In this document: piece after piece, positions 22,151 to 34,090 of the stretch
Numbering within the stretch: position 1 is the stretch's first letter
Layout: every line of letters starts with the position of its first letter
Source: Hypomesus transpacificus
Lineage: Eukaryota; Chordata; Actinopteri; Osmeriformes; Osmeridae
DNA length: 64,000 nucleotides
Reading direction: 5' to 3'
NCBI RefSeq assembly: GCF_021917145.1
Contig: NC_061081.1
Coordinates: 156,442 to 220,441, forward strand
The notes under the pieces: model-generated
What the model was told of the DNA's origin: nothing
The model's database searches: none
What the model saw: only the letters and a program-made list of their open reading frames with translations
Position numbers and translations under genes: made by a program

Positions 22151-25124
22151 ATTGAATTAATAAAGGAGAACTTTAGAAATTCTTCCCTGACCGGTCGGAA
22201 ATGAGACGATCGAGCACTCTCCTGGAGAATGTGAGGTGCCAACATATTACCAAGCACACACATAGCATGAATTATTATTACATCATAGGAAACATGACAT
22301 GTTGTACAAACAATAACATTAAGGGAATATATAAAACAAATTCAAAAGTCTAAAATAAAGGTAGAAACATATGTGTGCATTAAGAGTATGTAAATTACGA
22401 TACCCACTAGGCATTTAAAAGCAAGCTACTGGAAAATATTGTATTAACGAGAGGCCTATATGCTCACCTGCCTAAAAGGGCCTATATTACCTGAAAAACC
22501 ATAGGATACATTGAATAGTCATTTAGAATCTGCTAAATGACAACATGTAATGTAATATTACCTGATAGCTGAGCAGTAGATGGATCTTCTCTTGTGCTGG
22601 GATAGGAAGTCTTTGATAACATTTTGATAAATGTTATCATCCATATTGATGGTCCTCTTCTTCTTAGAATCAACTTCGGCTACAATCTCATCTGTGTTTG
22701 CATTGATTTATTCTGGAATCTTCACACATTTGTCTCACAATTACAACATCATGTAAGGTTTCTAACTTTAGGTTTGAAAATGTTCTTCCTCTCACACTGT
22801 AGCTGTCTGTCAGTGTTGTGTCAGTGCCTCATCTCTCTTTGTGAGCTTGTCTCAGTACCTCATCTCTCTTTGTGCAAACAGCCAAGCGTCTGAGTGTGAG
22901 TGCTGATCATCTACTTCCTCCGACTTTCTAATGTGTTTTTTTTCTCAAGTTTGTAAGGGCTTGGCTTGTCAGCACAGTATGTAACCTTTAGTTTGAGGGG
23001 TTTTTACATTGGCCAAACAACCAAAACTAAGCCCCTTGGTCTGACAGAAGAGGGGTCAACTGAATATTGCATTCGTATTATGTTTTGAGTACACTGGAGA
23101 TGTAGTTATTGAGTTCAGTTAGAGCAATAATAGTCAAAGTAAAGTGACATGAAAATGATATTTAATAGCATTACAAATACATTACGTCAATTACACAATG
23201 AGGTGTGATAAACTTCAAGCAAAAACTTCACCCAGCAAGTTAAGTTTTGAGCATATACAAGGAGGGGGCAGGGTATCTCCCAGCCTAGAGTTTGATTTGT
23301 TATTCACGACCCAGAGAGGGGAAGACTAACTCTGATGTAGAATGTCTGAGAATAGCGTCTGAGAATATCATGCATGCTTTCTATAAGTCTGACCATGATA
23401 AGATAGCATGTAATAAATGTTAACCAACAGACAACAGCTGTTGTCCTGTCCAGACTGTTTAGTCTTGAAAATATCTTTGACAGCACTGAACTCAAGAGGG
23501 CAGTGTGACACAGTAAGCAAGCCTGAACACCATTTTTCTTAAACATTTTCAATAAAAATTTTTTTTGTGTGGTATATTGTTTTATGGCATGGACCAAGGT
23601 AAACATAATTCCACACACAAATACAATTTTGGAGAGATTTTATTACATATATATGGATGCAGGTAAAATAAAAAGTATTTACAAAACAAGCAGGACTTTA
23701 TATATTAAGCATCATATTTATTAATCTGCTCGTAAAATCATTGTAATCGCTGTAAAGTAGCTAAAACCATCAACGTCATTACTCAGAGAGAACTCATATT
23801 TCTGACAGATCCATTGATTTACTGCAGAACACACCTCGAGAATGAGAGTGGGTTTGTAAAATGAGTTCCTACAGTTGTGAATTTTCTGCGTGGGTTAAAC
23901 TGTATAGAATAAACAGTCTACGGAGTTCTATTGAAGTATGGTTAAAACATACACATAACATATACATATTTAACATATACATAACAACAAACATATTCTC
24001 TCTGCACCATTCCTACTCTCTGTTTATCCCTCCTCCCTTTTATTCTCACCAGATCTCAGTCAGCACTGTCTCTGTCCATCATCTCACTGTGAGCATTATG
24101 CAGCTGGACTCAAGTCTCATAAAATAAATGTTAATCATAAAATGTAGCTTTTGTAATCCAGACAAGACTGTGTAAAAAAAAGTACCACATCAAAAGCCAA
24201 ATCTTAAAGAGAACAAAACTGAACACACAAGGAAATTGTAACACTGATGAGGCGCATCCTACTTTTTAACAGTAAACAGGATATTGCAAGCATTCTATTT
24301 CTCAATTTACTATCATTACAAATCTTGTCACCAACAACTGTGCTCCTATAGCACCTATTTCTTGCAGATCCATTTATTTCTTGTAGAACACACCTCATTC
24401 CCCTAAAATACGACTGGATTTTAGATTTTTTTAACAAGGCACAGTAGCAATATAAACTAACTCTGACCTGTATAATTTTTGTTCTGAAATAAATCTTTCT
24501 TTTTTTTCTTTTTTTTTTCTTGCCTTTTCCATATACATGCATGACAGAGAGTGAGAGGAGTAAGGGGCGAGAGGAAAGGGTACAGGAGGTCCTGACATCA
24601 GGGCCGGGTGGGGTGGAGTTGTTGTCCCTTATCATGCCTTGGCAGATGTAGCCTCTTCATGGTACAGTTAACATCTGGGGGGCCTTCAGCCCCTGAGACA
24701 ACAACTCTCCTAACTCAAGTGGGAGGAACAAGTCCATCAGCAGATTTCAGTCCAGAGACGTTGTTAGACATAACACTCTACTGGGGCACAGGCCCCTAAT
24801 TCATATCCCTTTTTTTCTTTCAAGCTTGCTGCGCAGAATTTGCTACTTGGCTGTAGAAACTCCCCTTGCTTAACCCACTAAGCAACAGGTCAGGGACACA
24901 AGTTTGATATCAGCTTTTGCAGGGACATTGATAGTTAATGCAAGCGTGCATATTTTTTTCTCATTCATTTTAGCTCAAATATTGTATTTTTGAGCTTCAT
25001 GTGATATTGTTTTTATGTTTCAGTCAAAATAAGATGATCGGTATGCCTATCATTTAGAAACTATATTTAGTTTTGTAATGTTTTCTTAGCCTACCTCAAT
25101 TCTGACGTGTGCCGAGTCCGACAC
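22151..25124. other. Gene-free stretch
   Basis: AT-rich DNA with no credible exon, RNA gene or intact element. A 16-base piece at about 23,416 (AAATGTTAACCAACAG) matches the one at 17,490, hinting at a shared repeat end. Poly-T runs lie near 24,500. Confidence 0.45.
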
Positions 25125-25855
25125 CTGGGGGGTCTTCCAGAAAGCATGTTATGTGACATTTACATTTCGCTCAGCCATCTGACCCCCCACATACAGGGGT
25201 AAGTTAGCTCCCCAGGGGGGTATTCCAGAAAGCAGGTTATGCAACATAACCAGGTAAATGAACCCACCAGCTGATTCACAATGATGCAGCAACCTACTGG
25301 CAATGTTGCTACAATGTTGCGATTCAGCTGGGGAGTTAACTTACCCGGGTATGTCACATAACCTGCTTTTTGGAATACCGTGGACTCCTAGGCGAGATCC
25401 CCGGATCAGTCGGGGGGAACGACAGGTATAGCTGCGTGTCGTCGGTGTAGCAGTGGTAGGAGAAGCCGTGGGAGGTGATGATTGGTCCAAGTGAGGTGGT
25501 GTACAGGGAGAAGAGGAGGGGGCCAAGGACCGAGCCCTGTGGAACACCAGTGGAGAGCTGGTGGGGGCAAGACACTTTGCCTCCCCAGGAGACCTGGTAG
25601 GATCTTCCGGACAGGTAGGATGAGATCCACTGAAGTGCAGTGCCAGTGATGCCCATCTCAGAGAGTCTGGCGAGCAGGATCTGATGGTTAACCATATCAA
25701 ATGCTGCAGAAAGGTCCAGCAGAATGATGACAGATGACTTTGAAGCCGCTCTGGCAGACTGGAGGGCAGTGGTGACTGACAGGAGGGCAGTTTCTGTGGA
25801 GTGGCCGGTCTTGAAGCCCAATTGGTTAACCTGCTTTCTGGAATCCCCCCCAGGA
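25125..25855. mobile_element. Nested inverted-repeat element enclosing LINE fragment
   Basis: The outer arms (25,125-25,157 and 25,825-25,854) and inner arms (25,211-25,250 and 25,345-25,383) are all variants of GGTATTCCAGAAAGCAGGTTATG in opposite orientations, a foldback or MITE-like sequence. A second inverted pair, GTTAGCTCCCC and GGGGAGTTAAC, lies inside the inner arms. Between the inner and outer right arms sits a reverse-transcriptase fragment. Confidence 0.55.
25381..25821 (-). pseudogene. LINE reverse-transcriptase fragment
   Basis: Open frame of about 147 codons covering only the middle of an L2-group reverse transcriptase: [42 protein letters not shown] and CYTDDTQLYLSF. The YADD box reads YTDD. 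Both ends are cut off at inverted-repeat arms, so it is an internal fragment with no endonuclease or 3' tail. It is a different family from the long LINE at 18,246-22,150. Confidence 0.8.
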
Positions 25856-26262
25856 CTTCTGTGTCCTTGCTGCAGTGGCTATTTGGCAATCTCAGAAGAG
25901 CGGGCTGACATGTAATTCGGCATGCATATAGGTTTGTGTTTTCAATTAAACACTTTTACAAGTGTTGATTGGTATACTGCGTAAATTATTTCTGGGATTA
26001 TCAATCTAAATTAATGCACTGACTAATAAAGTAATTTGTTAAAACTCAAACTTCAGATTTTTCTGGGCCACAGCAGATGTATACTGAGGCACGTGCCCCA
26101 GTAAAAAAGGTATAAGGACGCCCCTGTTTCACTCAATAGTAACAAGAAACTATATCTTGAAAGACGTATTATTTGTGAAAAACTGTGAAACCTGACATTG
26201 TATCCTCAAACTTCTATACTCCTTACTGATTCATTATATTAAACTAAGTTTAGTCAAGAGAG

Positions 26263-27871
26263 TTAGTGTTGTCCATGAGTGTTTGTTTTGGCCTTAGGCA
26301 TGTCCAGGTGGTAATGATGATGCCGGACCCAGTAGAACACCCATTCTAGAACTAAGCGTCTTGCTCCGGGTACCGTATATCCGTTGGTTACGCCATTGCA
26401 CCGAAACCCCAATGTTCGGTACAGCTTGTGGGCGGCTGGCGAATATGAGGTGGTTCCCAAAACGACTGAAGGGTTTCCGCGAGCTGAAGCAAATTCTAAA
26501 ACTTTCTGACCCAGCAATGCGCCGACCCCTAGCCGTCTACAGCTTCGGTCCACAGCCATACGCTTCAGCTCCACAGCACCATCTCCACTCAGGTGACTGA
26601 CCGCTGCTACCACACCTATTACTCTGTCCCCTTGGACTGCAACCCACATGCAGCAGTCTGAAATATAGGAGAAAGGAAGAGAATGGGAGATATCTGGCCT
26701 TTTTACAATTCATGTTGGCTAAAGCAGTTAGTCCAAAAATAGCACCGGGCTTGCTGAACATGCTCGGTTAATAGGCTACATACTGTACATTCCCATTTCT
26801 TTGCATCCTGTTCTCTTCTACAATTTTATAGAACATGAAAATCAACCTCCAACGTGCACTTCGCACTTGAATTCAACTTTTCAACATAGTGTCTCACTCT
26901 GTCTCACTCTTACCTGGTGTGTTCATATAACATCCTTCTATGTCTCTCATGTCAGTGCGCTTCGCATTTTCCAGGTAATCTAGGGTGATTTGCCTGCTGT
27001 AGTAGTACCTCGCGCACAGGACAGCGATAGGCACCAGTGCCGTCAAGCACCAAGATTTTGTCGCAACAAGACACACAACTGGAAGGGAAACCATTAACAA
27101 GTTAAATTACAACATGAAAAATGTAGGCTATATACTGTAATTTGTCATAATATCACTGGACTCAAACTGCCTTATACGACATGCCATGGCTTTTCTTTCA
27201 AGACTTCTTTCAACCAATTATCATGCACAAAGAAATAACATTTGGCATAACATATCGGAAAGTCTAAGCATCCATATTATCCTTGATTTTTTAGAGTAGA
27301 CCTAGTCTGTATGAAGAAGGGCATTAAAGAATAAACAAAAAAACATATTTATGTTAAACATAAAGTCCGTACATTCTTTAACTAGTTTAACCAGTTTAAC
27401 CCAGGCAGTGTAAATAACTAAATGCAAAATGTAAAAGTTTTAAGGTTTGCAATCAGACCGACTGTGTGGTGACAAGGTGTCCTCGTCCGTGTATAGTGTG
27501 CCAATGCGTGTTGTTTTCTTAGTGAACCAACAAATAATATTATATGGTTTGTTTTACAAGCCCTTAAGGGCTTTTCTATTTTTTAAGATTTATTTTGGAA
27601 CCAAAAACAAACTGTCCAGACATAGTCCTACACGGGCCTGAAAAAAATAATAATCTTGATTTCACTTACGTGTCATAATGACATACAAGGACGTACTTTC
27701 AGGATGATATTTTAAAGCCCTAAATGCCGTGTCCGGAATCATCTCATGCAGTCCGTCTTGAAAAATGCGCAGGACCTCTGGGTTATCTGAGTGTTTAAAT
27801 TTACGCACAATAATGGCGTTTTTGTCGCCAACAACTTTCCTCTGTTCTCGTCCATGTATAAGGTTTTCCAT
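26263..27871 (-). CDS. N-acetyltransferase 8-like protein
   Basis: GNAT-fold acetyltransferase of the NAT8/camello family, normally anchored in ER or Golgi membrane. Exons 27670-27871, 26914-27078 and 26263-26657 join with matching phases into 253 residues, close to the family's usual length. The N-terminal part (IVRKFKHSDNPEVLRIF) matches the family start. A long hydrophobic segment follows around residues 63-98. The acetyl-CoA loop RRLGVGALL is at about residues 163-171, and the C-terminal part has the family YRTLGF segment. The ATG at 27,871 gives the full conserved N-terminus. NAT8 members acetylate cysteine conjugates or lysines, and NAT8L makes N-acetylaspartate; which substrate applies here cannot be told. 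No neighbour suggests function. Confidence 0.85.
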
Positions 27872-28935
27872 ATTGACAGATGTTGGACTGTGATCAGTAG
27901 CCTAACCTTTACCTGTTAGCTCCTAACCCTTAAGCAAGGACGACCTACAACAATTTGTTTGTCAAGCGCCTCCACCCAAATGTATTTGAAGTGTGTGAGG
28001 CTGTGTCACCCTGCCCCTCCTTTCATTTGCTCAACTCTGGAGTTTCTGGACAGAGTCTCTGCTTGATGGGTCTTGTACCTCAATGTGTAACTAACTGTTG
28101 CATTGCCACTCATATTAAGCAGATGGTTTGATCTTGTTGTGAACCATTGTTCTGGGGGATACCTGGGTCAGGCCTTCTCCTCAGCTCTGGCTTGTCCCAC
28201 TCCTTCTCCTTCCTCACTTCTTGCTTTCTATCTCTGGTTTACAATAGTCAAGGTAGAGTATGTGAAAGCTAACCTTCATTTTGTAATTGTAATTGATTTC
28301 ATTTAATTGCAATGTTATTAAATGTACATTTAAATGTAACCTTACTTTCACCATTCCTGCTCTGATTGAACCCATAGACTCAAATACCTGCAATTCCATT
28401 GGTATTGGCATTATTTGGTTAATGCTTATACACAGTTCAGAGTCACTCAGCACTGACCCTTGTACACATTCTGGGTGTTACCAGTCCATTCCAGCCTTTA
28501 GTCCAGGTCCCCAGATACTTATAGGACTGGACCACCAACTAGGCATCCCTGGATTGACAACATAGTCAGTAGTGCCTTCTTCCTCCTGAAGTCAACTACC
28601 ATCTCCCTTGACTTCACCACGCTGAGTTGTAGATGGCACTGAGAGATAGTGTTGTTTTAGTTCAACAGTACAAGCAATAGAGGGCGCTACAGAAACGTTT
28701 GCAGTAACTAGAAGGAAACGCAATCATCATCCGACTGTCATAGCACACATCTATGTGTGTGTGTCTGTGATTCAATTATCTTGCGAACCTGGCACTGTAT
28801 GAAGTCGAAAATAGACAGGTGTACTGCTGAAGACCCAAGTACTTGCAGCGTAGGGTGTGAAATTGTTTGGATGAGCTTATTACAACAAAAAATATAAATG
28901 TATAAACGCATGATGAGCTGCATTAAGATGGAGCC

Positions 28936-28936
<1 letters not shown>

Positions 28937-29008
<72 letters not shown>
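28937..29008. repeat. (GA)n microsatellite
   Basis: About 70 bp of pure GA dinucleotides. A second array of similar length lies at 29,480-29,549. Confidence 0.95.
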
Positions 29009-29010
<2 letters not shown>

Positions 29011-29476
29011 TGAGCCAAATTCAGCCGGCACTGTAGACTGACAGACGAGTAAAGCTCTGAGTCATGGAGAGGTGGACAGACAGAAGGACCTGTCGACATC
29101 AGAGAGGATGATGAAAAATGTCAGACCAGGCAAGCCCAAAAAAGCAAGATGATGCAGCTGAACATAATTTTTACACACACACACACACACACACACAGAG
29201 AAAGATTGCGAAATGATGCCCTTTTTTTTTGCAGTGTCTCCGCCTGAAAGCACACTGTCCCAATTGTCACAGGAAAAATGTGGCAAAAATAAATTCAACT
29301 GTAGCATTGTAGGATAGTAAAGCAAGGTGAAACGGAAGAAGAAACTTCCATTAAAAGAGGAAGACTTCTATGAACATGTCACCTACGACAGGAGATTGTT
29401 ATTCTGGGATATTGCCAGAATAATGTTTCCAGCAATTTAAATCTATCTAGGTCTTTTGCAAGATTGTTGGGGCACT

Positions 29477-29554
<78 letters not shown>

Positions 29555-30904
29555 CAGGTGAAACAAGAGCGGTTCAGGGCTGGTTCTAAAATGGAGACAG
29601 ATAGACGTCGAAGGGGAGCAGTGTCAAATGCTCATCATTCACAAAGATATGGTGACATAATCCTCTTGTGACAGGTGCGATGCCTGGCCGTCCTGTGTTG
29701 GGGAGAGAGATGCGTGTGTTTGTGTGTGTGTTTGTGTGTTATATTGGGTTAGAGCTATGTGGGATGGAACAACCTCCTCCTGACTGTCATATAGTTTATG
29801 TTTCATCAAAGGATCAAGACAACCCACACCTGAATACCTTGTTGACTGAAATGATGCAAAAACAAGTTGACAACATATTGACACGTAGCAGACTGTCATA
29901 CATACAGCGATGAGAGTGATAGTGTGAGAGGAGAGGCAGAGGCAGAGAGATTGACAGGAGTGGTTTCACAGCGCCATGGGCAGGATCGGAGTAGGCTCGA
30001 CTAACGAGTCTCACAGAAACTTGGATGTGGAGAAATGGGGAGAGAGAAAGAGTGAAAATAGCAGTGGATTGTGACGGGAGAGTGAGGGAGAGCTGAACAG
30101 TGGAGAGAAAGGGAGAGTAGAACAGTGGGAGTGAAGGGGGGGGGGGGGGTGAGGAGGTGAGGATGGCAGGGAAGAGAGTCACACAAGATGTTTCAGAAAT
30201 AGTAGCTGGTAAAACAGACAGACAGAGGAGGGGGTGTGGGAGCCTTTCATTCATGTCATTTCATTTTCACAATGACAGGCCTGTCACATTTCTCCTAACA
30301 AATCTTTTGTTTCCCACCTAAAGCGTTCCAGGGGCGGATGGTTTAAGTCATCTGTTCACTGCTTGGCAAGTCCATGACGCGACTGATTATTGGAATGACA
30401 CTGTACCTTCTCCTGTCCAATCCTCATGTCCTAGAAGTTTGCATGAATGTCATCAACGTCATTCTGATGAGCTGAGCATACCTGATTAATCCCAAATACT
30501 CTATATGGGAGGGAATCGAAAACTCGGTGAACTTCCGATAATGAGATATACATAGAGGTTGAAGAATGATGCCAGTGAACATACGTCACATAATGTACAC
30601 GTGCACACACGTGCACACACATGAACAAAATGTGCACACATTACGTAGTTATCTAATACAATATAATATCACTGGAATACACTGCAGCACAGTTGTTCAT
30701 GTATATGTTGTTACAGAGTCTCAGGCTATTTAGGCTTTGGAGCTTGGTGTGAGGGTGCCTGCCTTCCTCATGATGTGTGTGTGTCTGTGTGTGTATCCCA
30801 TGTGCGGAGTTTGCGCATGTGTGTGTTGCGTATTGTGTGACAGTGACGTGAGGAATAACGTCTGTCTCCCAGCGGGCACTCTGACGACACTAAAGGCTGC
30901 CAGC

Positions 30905-31258
30905 GTGTCTGTGTGCACGTGCGTCTGTGTGTGCGTGTGTCTGTGTGCGTGTGTGTCTGTGTGCACGTGCGTCTGTGTGTGCGTGTGTCTGTGTGCACGT
31001 GCGTCTGTGTGTGCGTGTGTCTGTGTGTGTCTGTGTGCGTGTGTGTCTGTGTGTGCGTGTGTCTGTGTGCGTGTGTGTCTGTGTGCACGTGCGTCTGTGT
31101 GCGTGTGTGTCTGTGTGCGTGTGTGTCTGTGTGTGCGTGTGTCTGTGTGCGTGTGTGTCTGTGTGCACGTGCGTCTGTGTGTGCGTGTGTCTGTGTGCGT
31201 GTGTGTCTGTGTGCACGTGCGTCTGTGTGCATGTGTGTCTGTGTGCGTGTGTGCGTAC
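30905..31258. repeat. Imperfect GT/GC minisatellite
   Basis: About 350 bp made from shuffled units such as GTGTGCACGTGCGTCT and GTGTGTGCGTGTGTCT. It is almost entirely alternating purine-pyrimidine with interspersed TCT. Long open frames (His-Thr or Cys-Val rich) in five of the six frames are artefacts of this composition. Confidence 0.9.
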
Positions 31259-32820
31259 GCACATAAGCCCTCCAAATGTTCTCTCGCTGAGAGAAGGATC
31301 CAACTACGTGACTAAAACATCACATTTCTTCTGCTGCTCCTCATTTTCTCACCCATGTTTGAGCTGTCTCCCTCCCTCCTCTGCAACAGTTTGGCATCTT
31401 TTCGGGTGTGTGTGTTGGAGTGCGTACTTTGTGCGTGTGTGTTTTTCACATTTCTGTGCAAAATGAAACCGTTCCATAAATATACGCCTTTTCACAGTGA
31501 CATGCAGGGGACAGTCAGATGTCCTTGTTCATGGAGGACAGTCAGAAAGGTCATGATGACACATCATGACCTTGTCATGTCCATGAGGTGGTAGGCGAAC
31601 ATTTGCCTGAGCGTACATGTGTGTGGGTGCATGTGTATGTGCACGTGTGCTTGTGTCTGTGTGCATGGATTTGTGCGGCATGGATACAGATAGTCAAGAT
31701 CCATATCAAAGGCTTTTTTGAGGGAGATCTTGTTAGCGAGACACAACTCTACTCTCCTTTCTTTGAGTCAAGCACTAATTAAATTCCCAACGGCAGAGGA
31801 AAAAAGAGAGACATGAAAAAGGCGAAAATGTAATGAGGACACAGTACGCCGACATGAAGTGAACAAAGAAATAACAAAGTGGCAAACAAACCAGGTAGAG
31901 TTGGATCAGAGCCCGGTGTGAGTCATCCTGCACATACATCAAGAGACAGGGAAACGAATAAAAAAGGAAAAGTTTAAACATGTTGCAACCTGTGATCTGA
32001 GTTAGAGTGTCAAATTGAAAAGAAAGATGTTAGAGAAAGGTGCGATGGACGCAGGGGGAGAGGAGGGGTCTGTGACGTCTGATGACGGCTTTGGAGGGAG
32101 GGATGTGTGAAAGCGGTAAAGGGTTACAGTTTGGAGGGATGGAAAGAACAAGACAAGAGAAGAACATCTTTTAAAATGACGTGGGACAAAAGATGCAAAA
32201 AAGATGCTAAAATTAGTGGGGCGCAAGTGTTTGTGTGTCTGCTTGTGAATAGAATGTAAAGGCAAGTTGCAGTATCTCTATGGTACATCATACTGTTGAC
32301 GCACAGACTTGTGTTGCGAAATCACGCCTGGAGACACACCCCTATCTCCACCTTACCTCATCCCCCCTTCTCTCTCTCTCTGTTCTCTCCATCTTCTCTT
32401 TTTCATTCACCCGCTCTTCTGACTCACTACTCAAACTCATTAATATTCACATCAGTACCCAAATTTCCTCTAGAGGCCCGGCCTCTGGGATCTCACAAAT
32501 GATCTCACTGCCTCACCATTGATTGGCATGCACGCCATCCAATCAAAGCCCACGCATCGTGCGTGCTGTCACTGCGTCACTCAGTCTGCCGGCCCCATCC
32601 AATAAGGGTGCTACACAGTGTTGCCTCACCCCTGCCTAATATAGACTTGGAAAGCTGTTGTGTTAGTCATGGATGATAAGTTTGTACAGCTACTTTGCTG
32701 TGGGTATGTATATACTATCAAGTGTTGGTGTCAAGTTACAGACGCGGTGTTTGATTTTGGCCACACTCAAAGCTGGCAGTGCCTACCCTGCACGGCTGCT
32801 TTCAACCATCTGCCCAAACA

Positions 32821-32886
32821 CAGAGAAAGAGATGGAGAGAGATAGACAGAGATAGAGAGAGAGAGAGAGAGATGGAGAGAAAGAGA

Positions 32887-32953
<67 letters not shown>

Positions 32954-32975
32954 TAGAGAGAGAGAGAGAGAGAGC

Positions 32976-33062
<87 letters not shown>
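32821..33062. repeat. (GA)n microsatellite, about 240 bp
   Basis: Interrupted then pure GA repeats, the longest in the window. Glu-Arg and Ser-Leu open frames over it are spurious. Confidence 0.95.
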
Positions 33063-33066
<4 letters not shown>

Positions 33067-33922
33067 AAGATGTGGTCAGAAAGAAGTGGAGGGCACGTGA
33101 GAGAATGGGAGTGTGTGAAAGAGAGAGAAGGAAGAAAAAGGAGAGGAAGAGAGAGATCAACAGAGATATAGAAACAAGACAAAGATAATGGCTAGGCACA
33201 GGCTTTTTGGAGCTGCCTGTGTGGCATGTCTGCATACGTGTTGCTTGGTTTGGACTTTTGGCCACCAGTTGTGTATACTGAGCTGAGTGGTGCAGCAGCA
33301 TGTTCAAAAATTTTCCTCAGGGCATAAGCTTCAATCTTTGGGTATGTCATTATCCTGTGTGTTGCTATTGGTTACTATTAACTTAAGATAGATATTTGCC
33401 TGGAACTATTGTGTGTGTGTGTTTGTGTGTATGTGTGTGTGTGTGTGTGTGTTTGTGTGTATGTGTGAGCTGGATGTCCCTCTGGACTTCAGTAACAGTA
33501 TCTGGATGATAGTCAAGGCTTAAAATGAAACACCCACACAAAGAGATCTTTTTTTCTTCAAATAAATGTACATATTTATTTATGATCACATGTTGTCTCC
33601 TACTCATCTTTTACAATAAAGAGATTAGACAGATTGACAAATCAATCCCACAGACGAGCAAAAACAATAAATGCTCTTGTACACAAAAGGCCCAGTTTGA
33701 CCTCACCCTTATGGTCGACATGTACACAAAAGGCCAAACACTCTGACACAGTCAGGAGGCTCGAGATACAGTATATTCAGTATGAACTACGGACTATTTT
33801 CTTGTTAGTGAACAGCCTGCTGTTGATTCACTGATACTGAAAAGCTCTAAGTAAGTATTATTGATATAAAACCAAAACATGTTCCAAGTACATAACCATT
33901 AGAGCTGGCTGTCCTGCATTTA

Positions 33923-33924
33923 GT

Positions 33925-33955
<31 letters not shown>

Positions 33956-34090
33956 GTATGTATGTATATGTGCGTGTGTTTGTGCGTGTGTGTGTGAGTG
34001 TGTAGGTATGTATGTATATGTGTGTGTGTTTGTGCGTGTGTGTGTGAGTGTGTAGGTATGTATGTATATGTGTGTGTGTTTGTGCGTGGG
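33923..34090. repeat. 50-bp GT-rich tandem repeat, three units
   Basis: A (GT)n run leads into three copies of an approximately 50-bp unit containing GTAGGTATGTATGTATATG followed by GTGTGTTTGTGCG. The units are nearly identical. Confidence 0.85.

Noticed and set aside
24204-24799. Open frames near a poly-T run
   Set aside because: No splice sites, no family resemblance and Lys runs from homopolymer sequence.
30730-31466. Five overlapping His/Thr or Cys/Val open frames of 117-192 codons
   Set aside because: All follow from the GT/GC minisatellite; several frames on both strands are open at once, which is a sign of composition.
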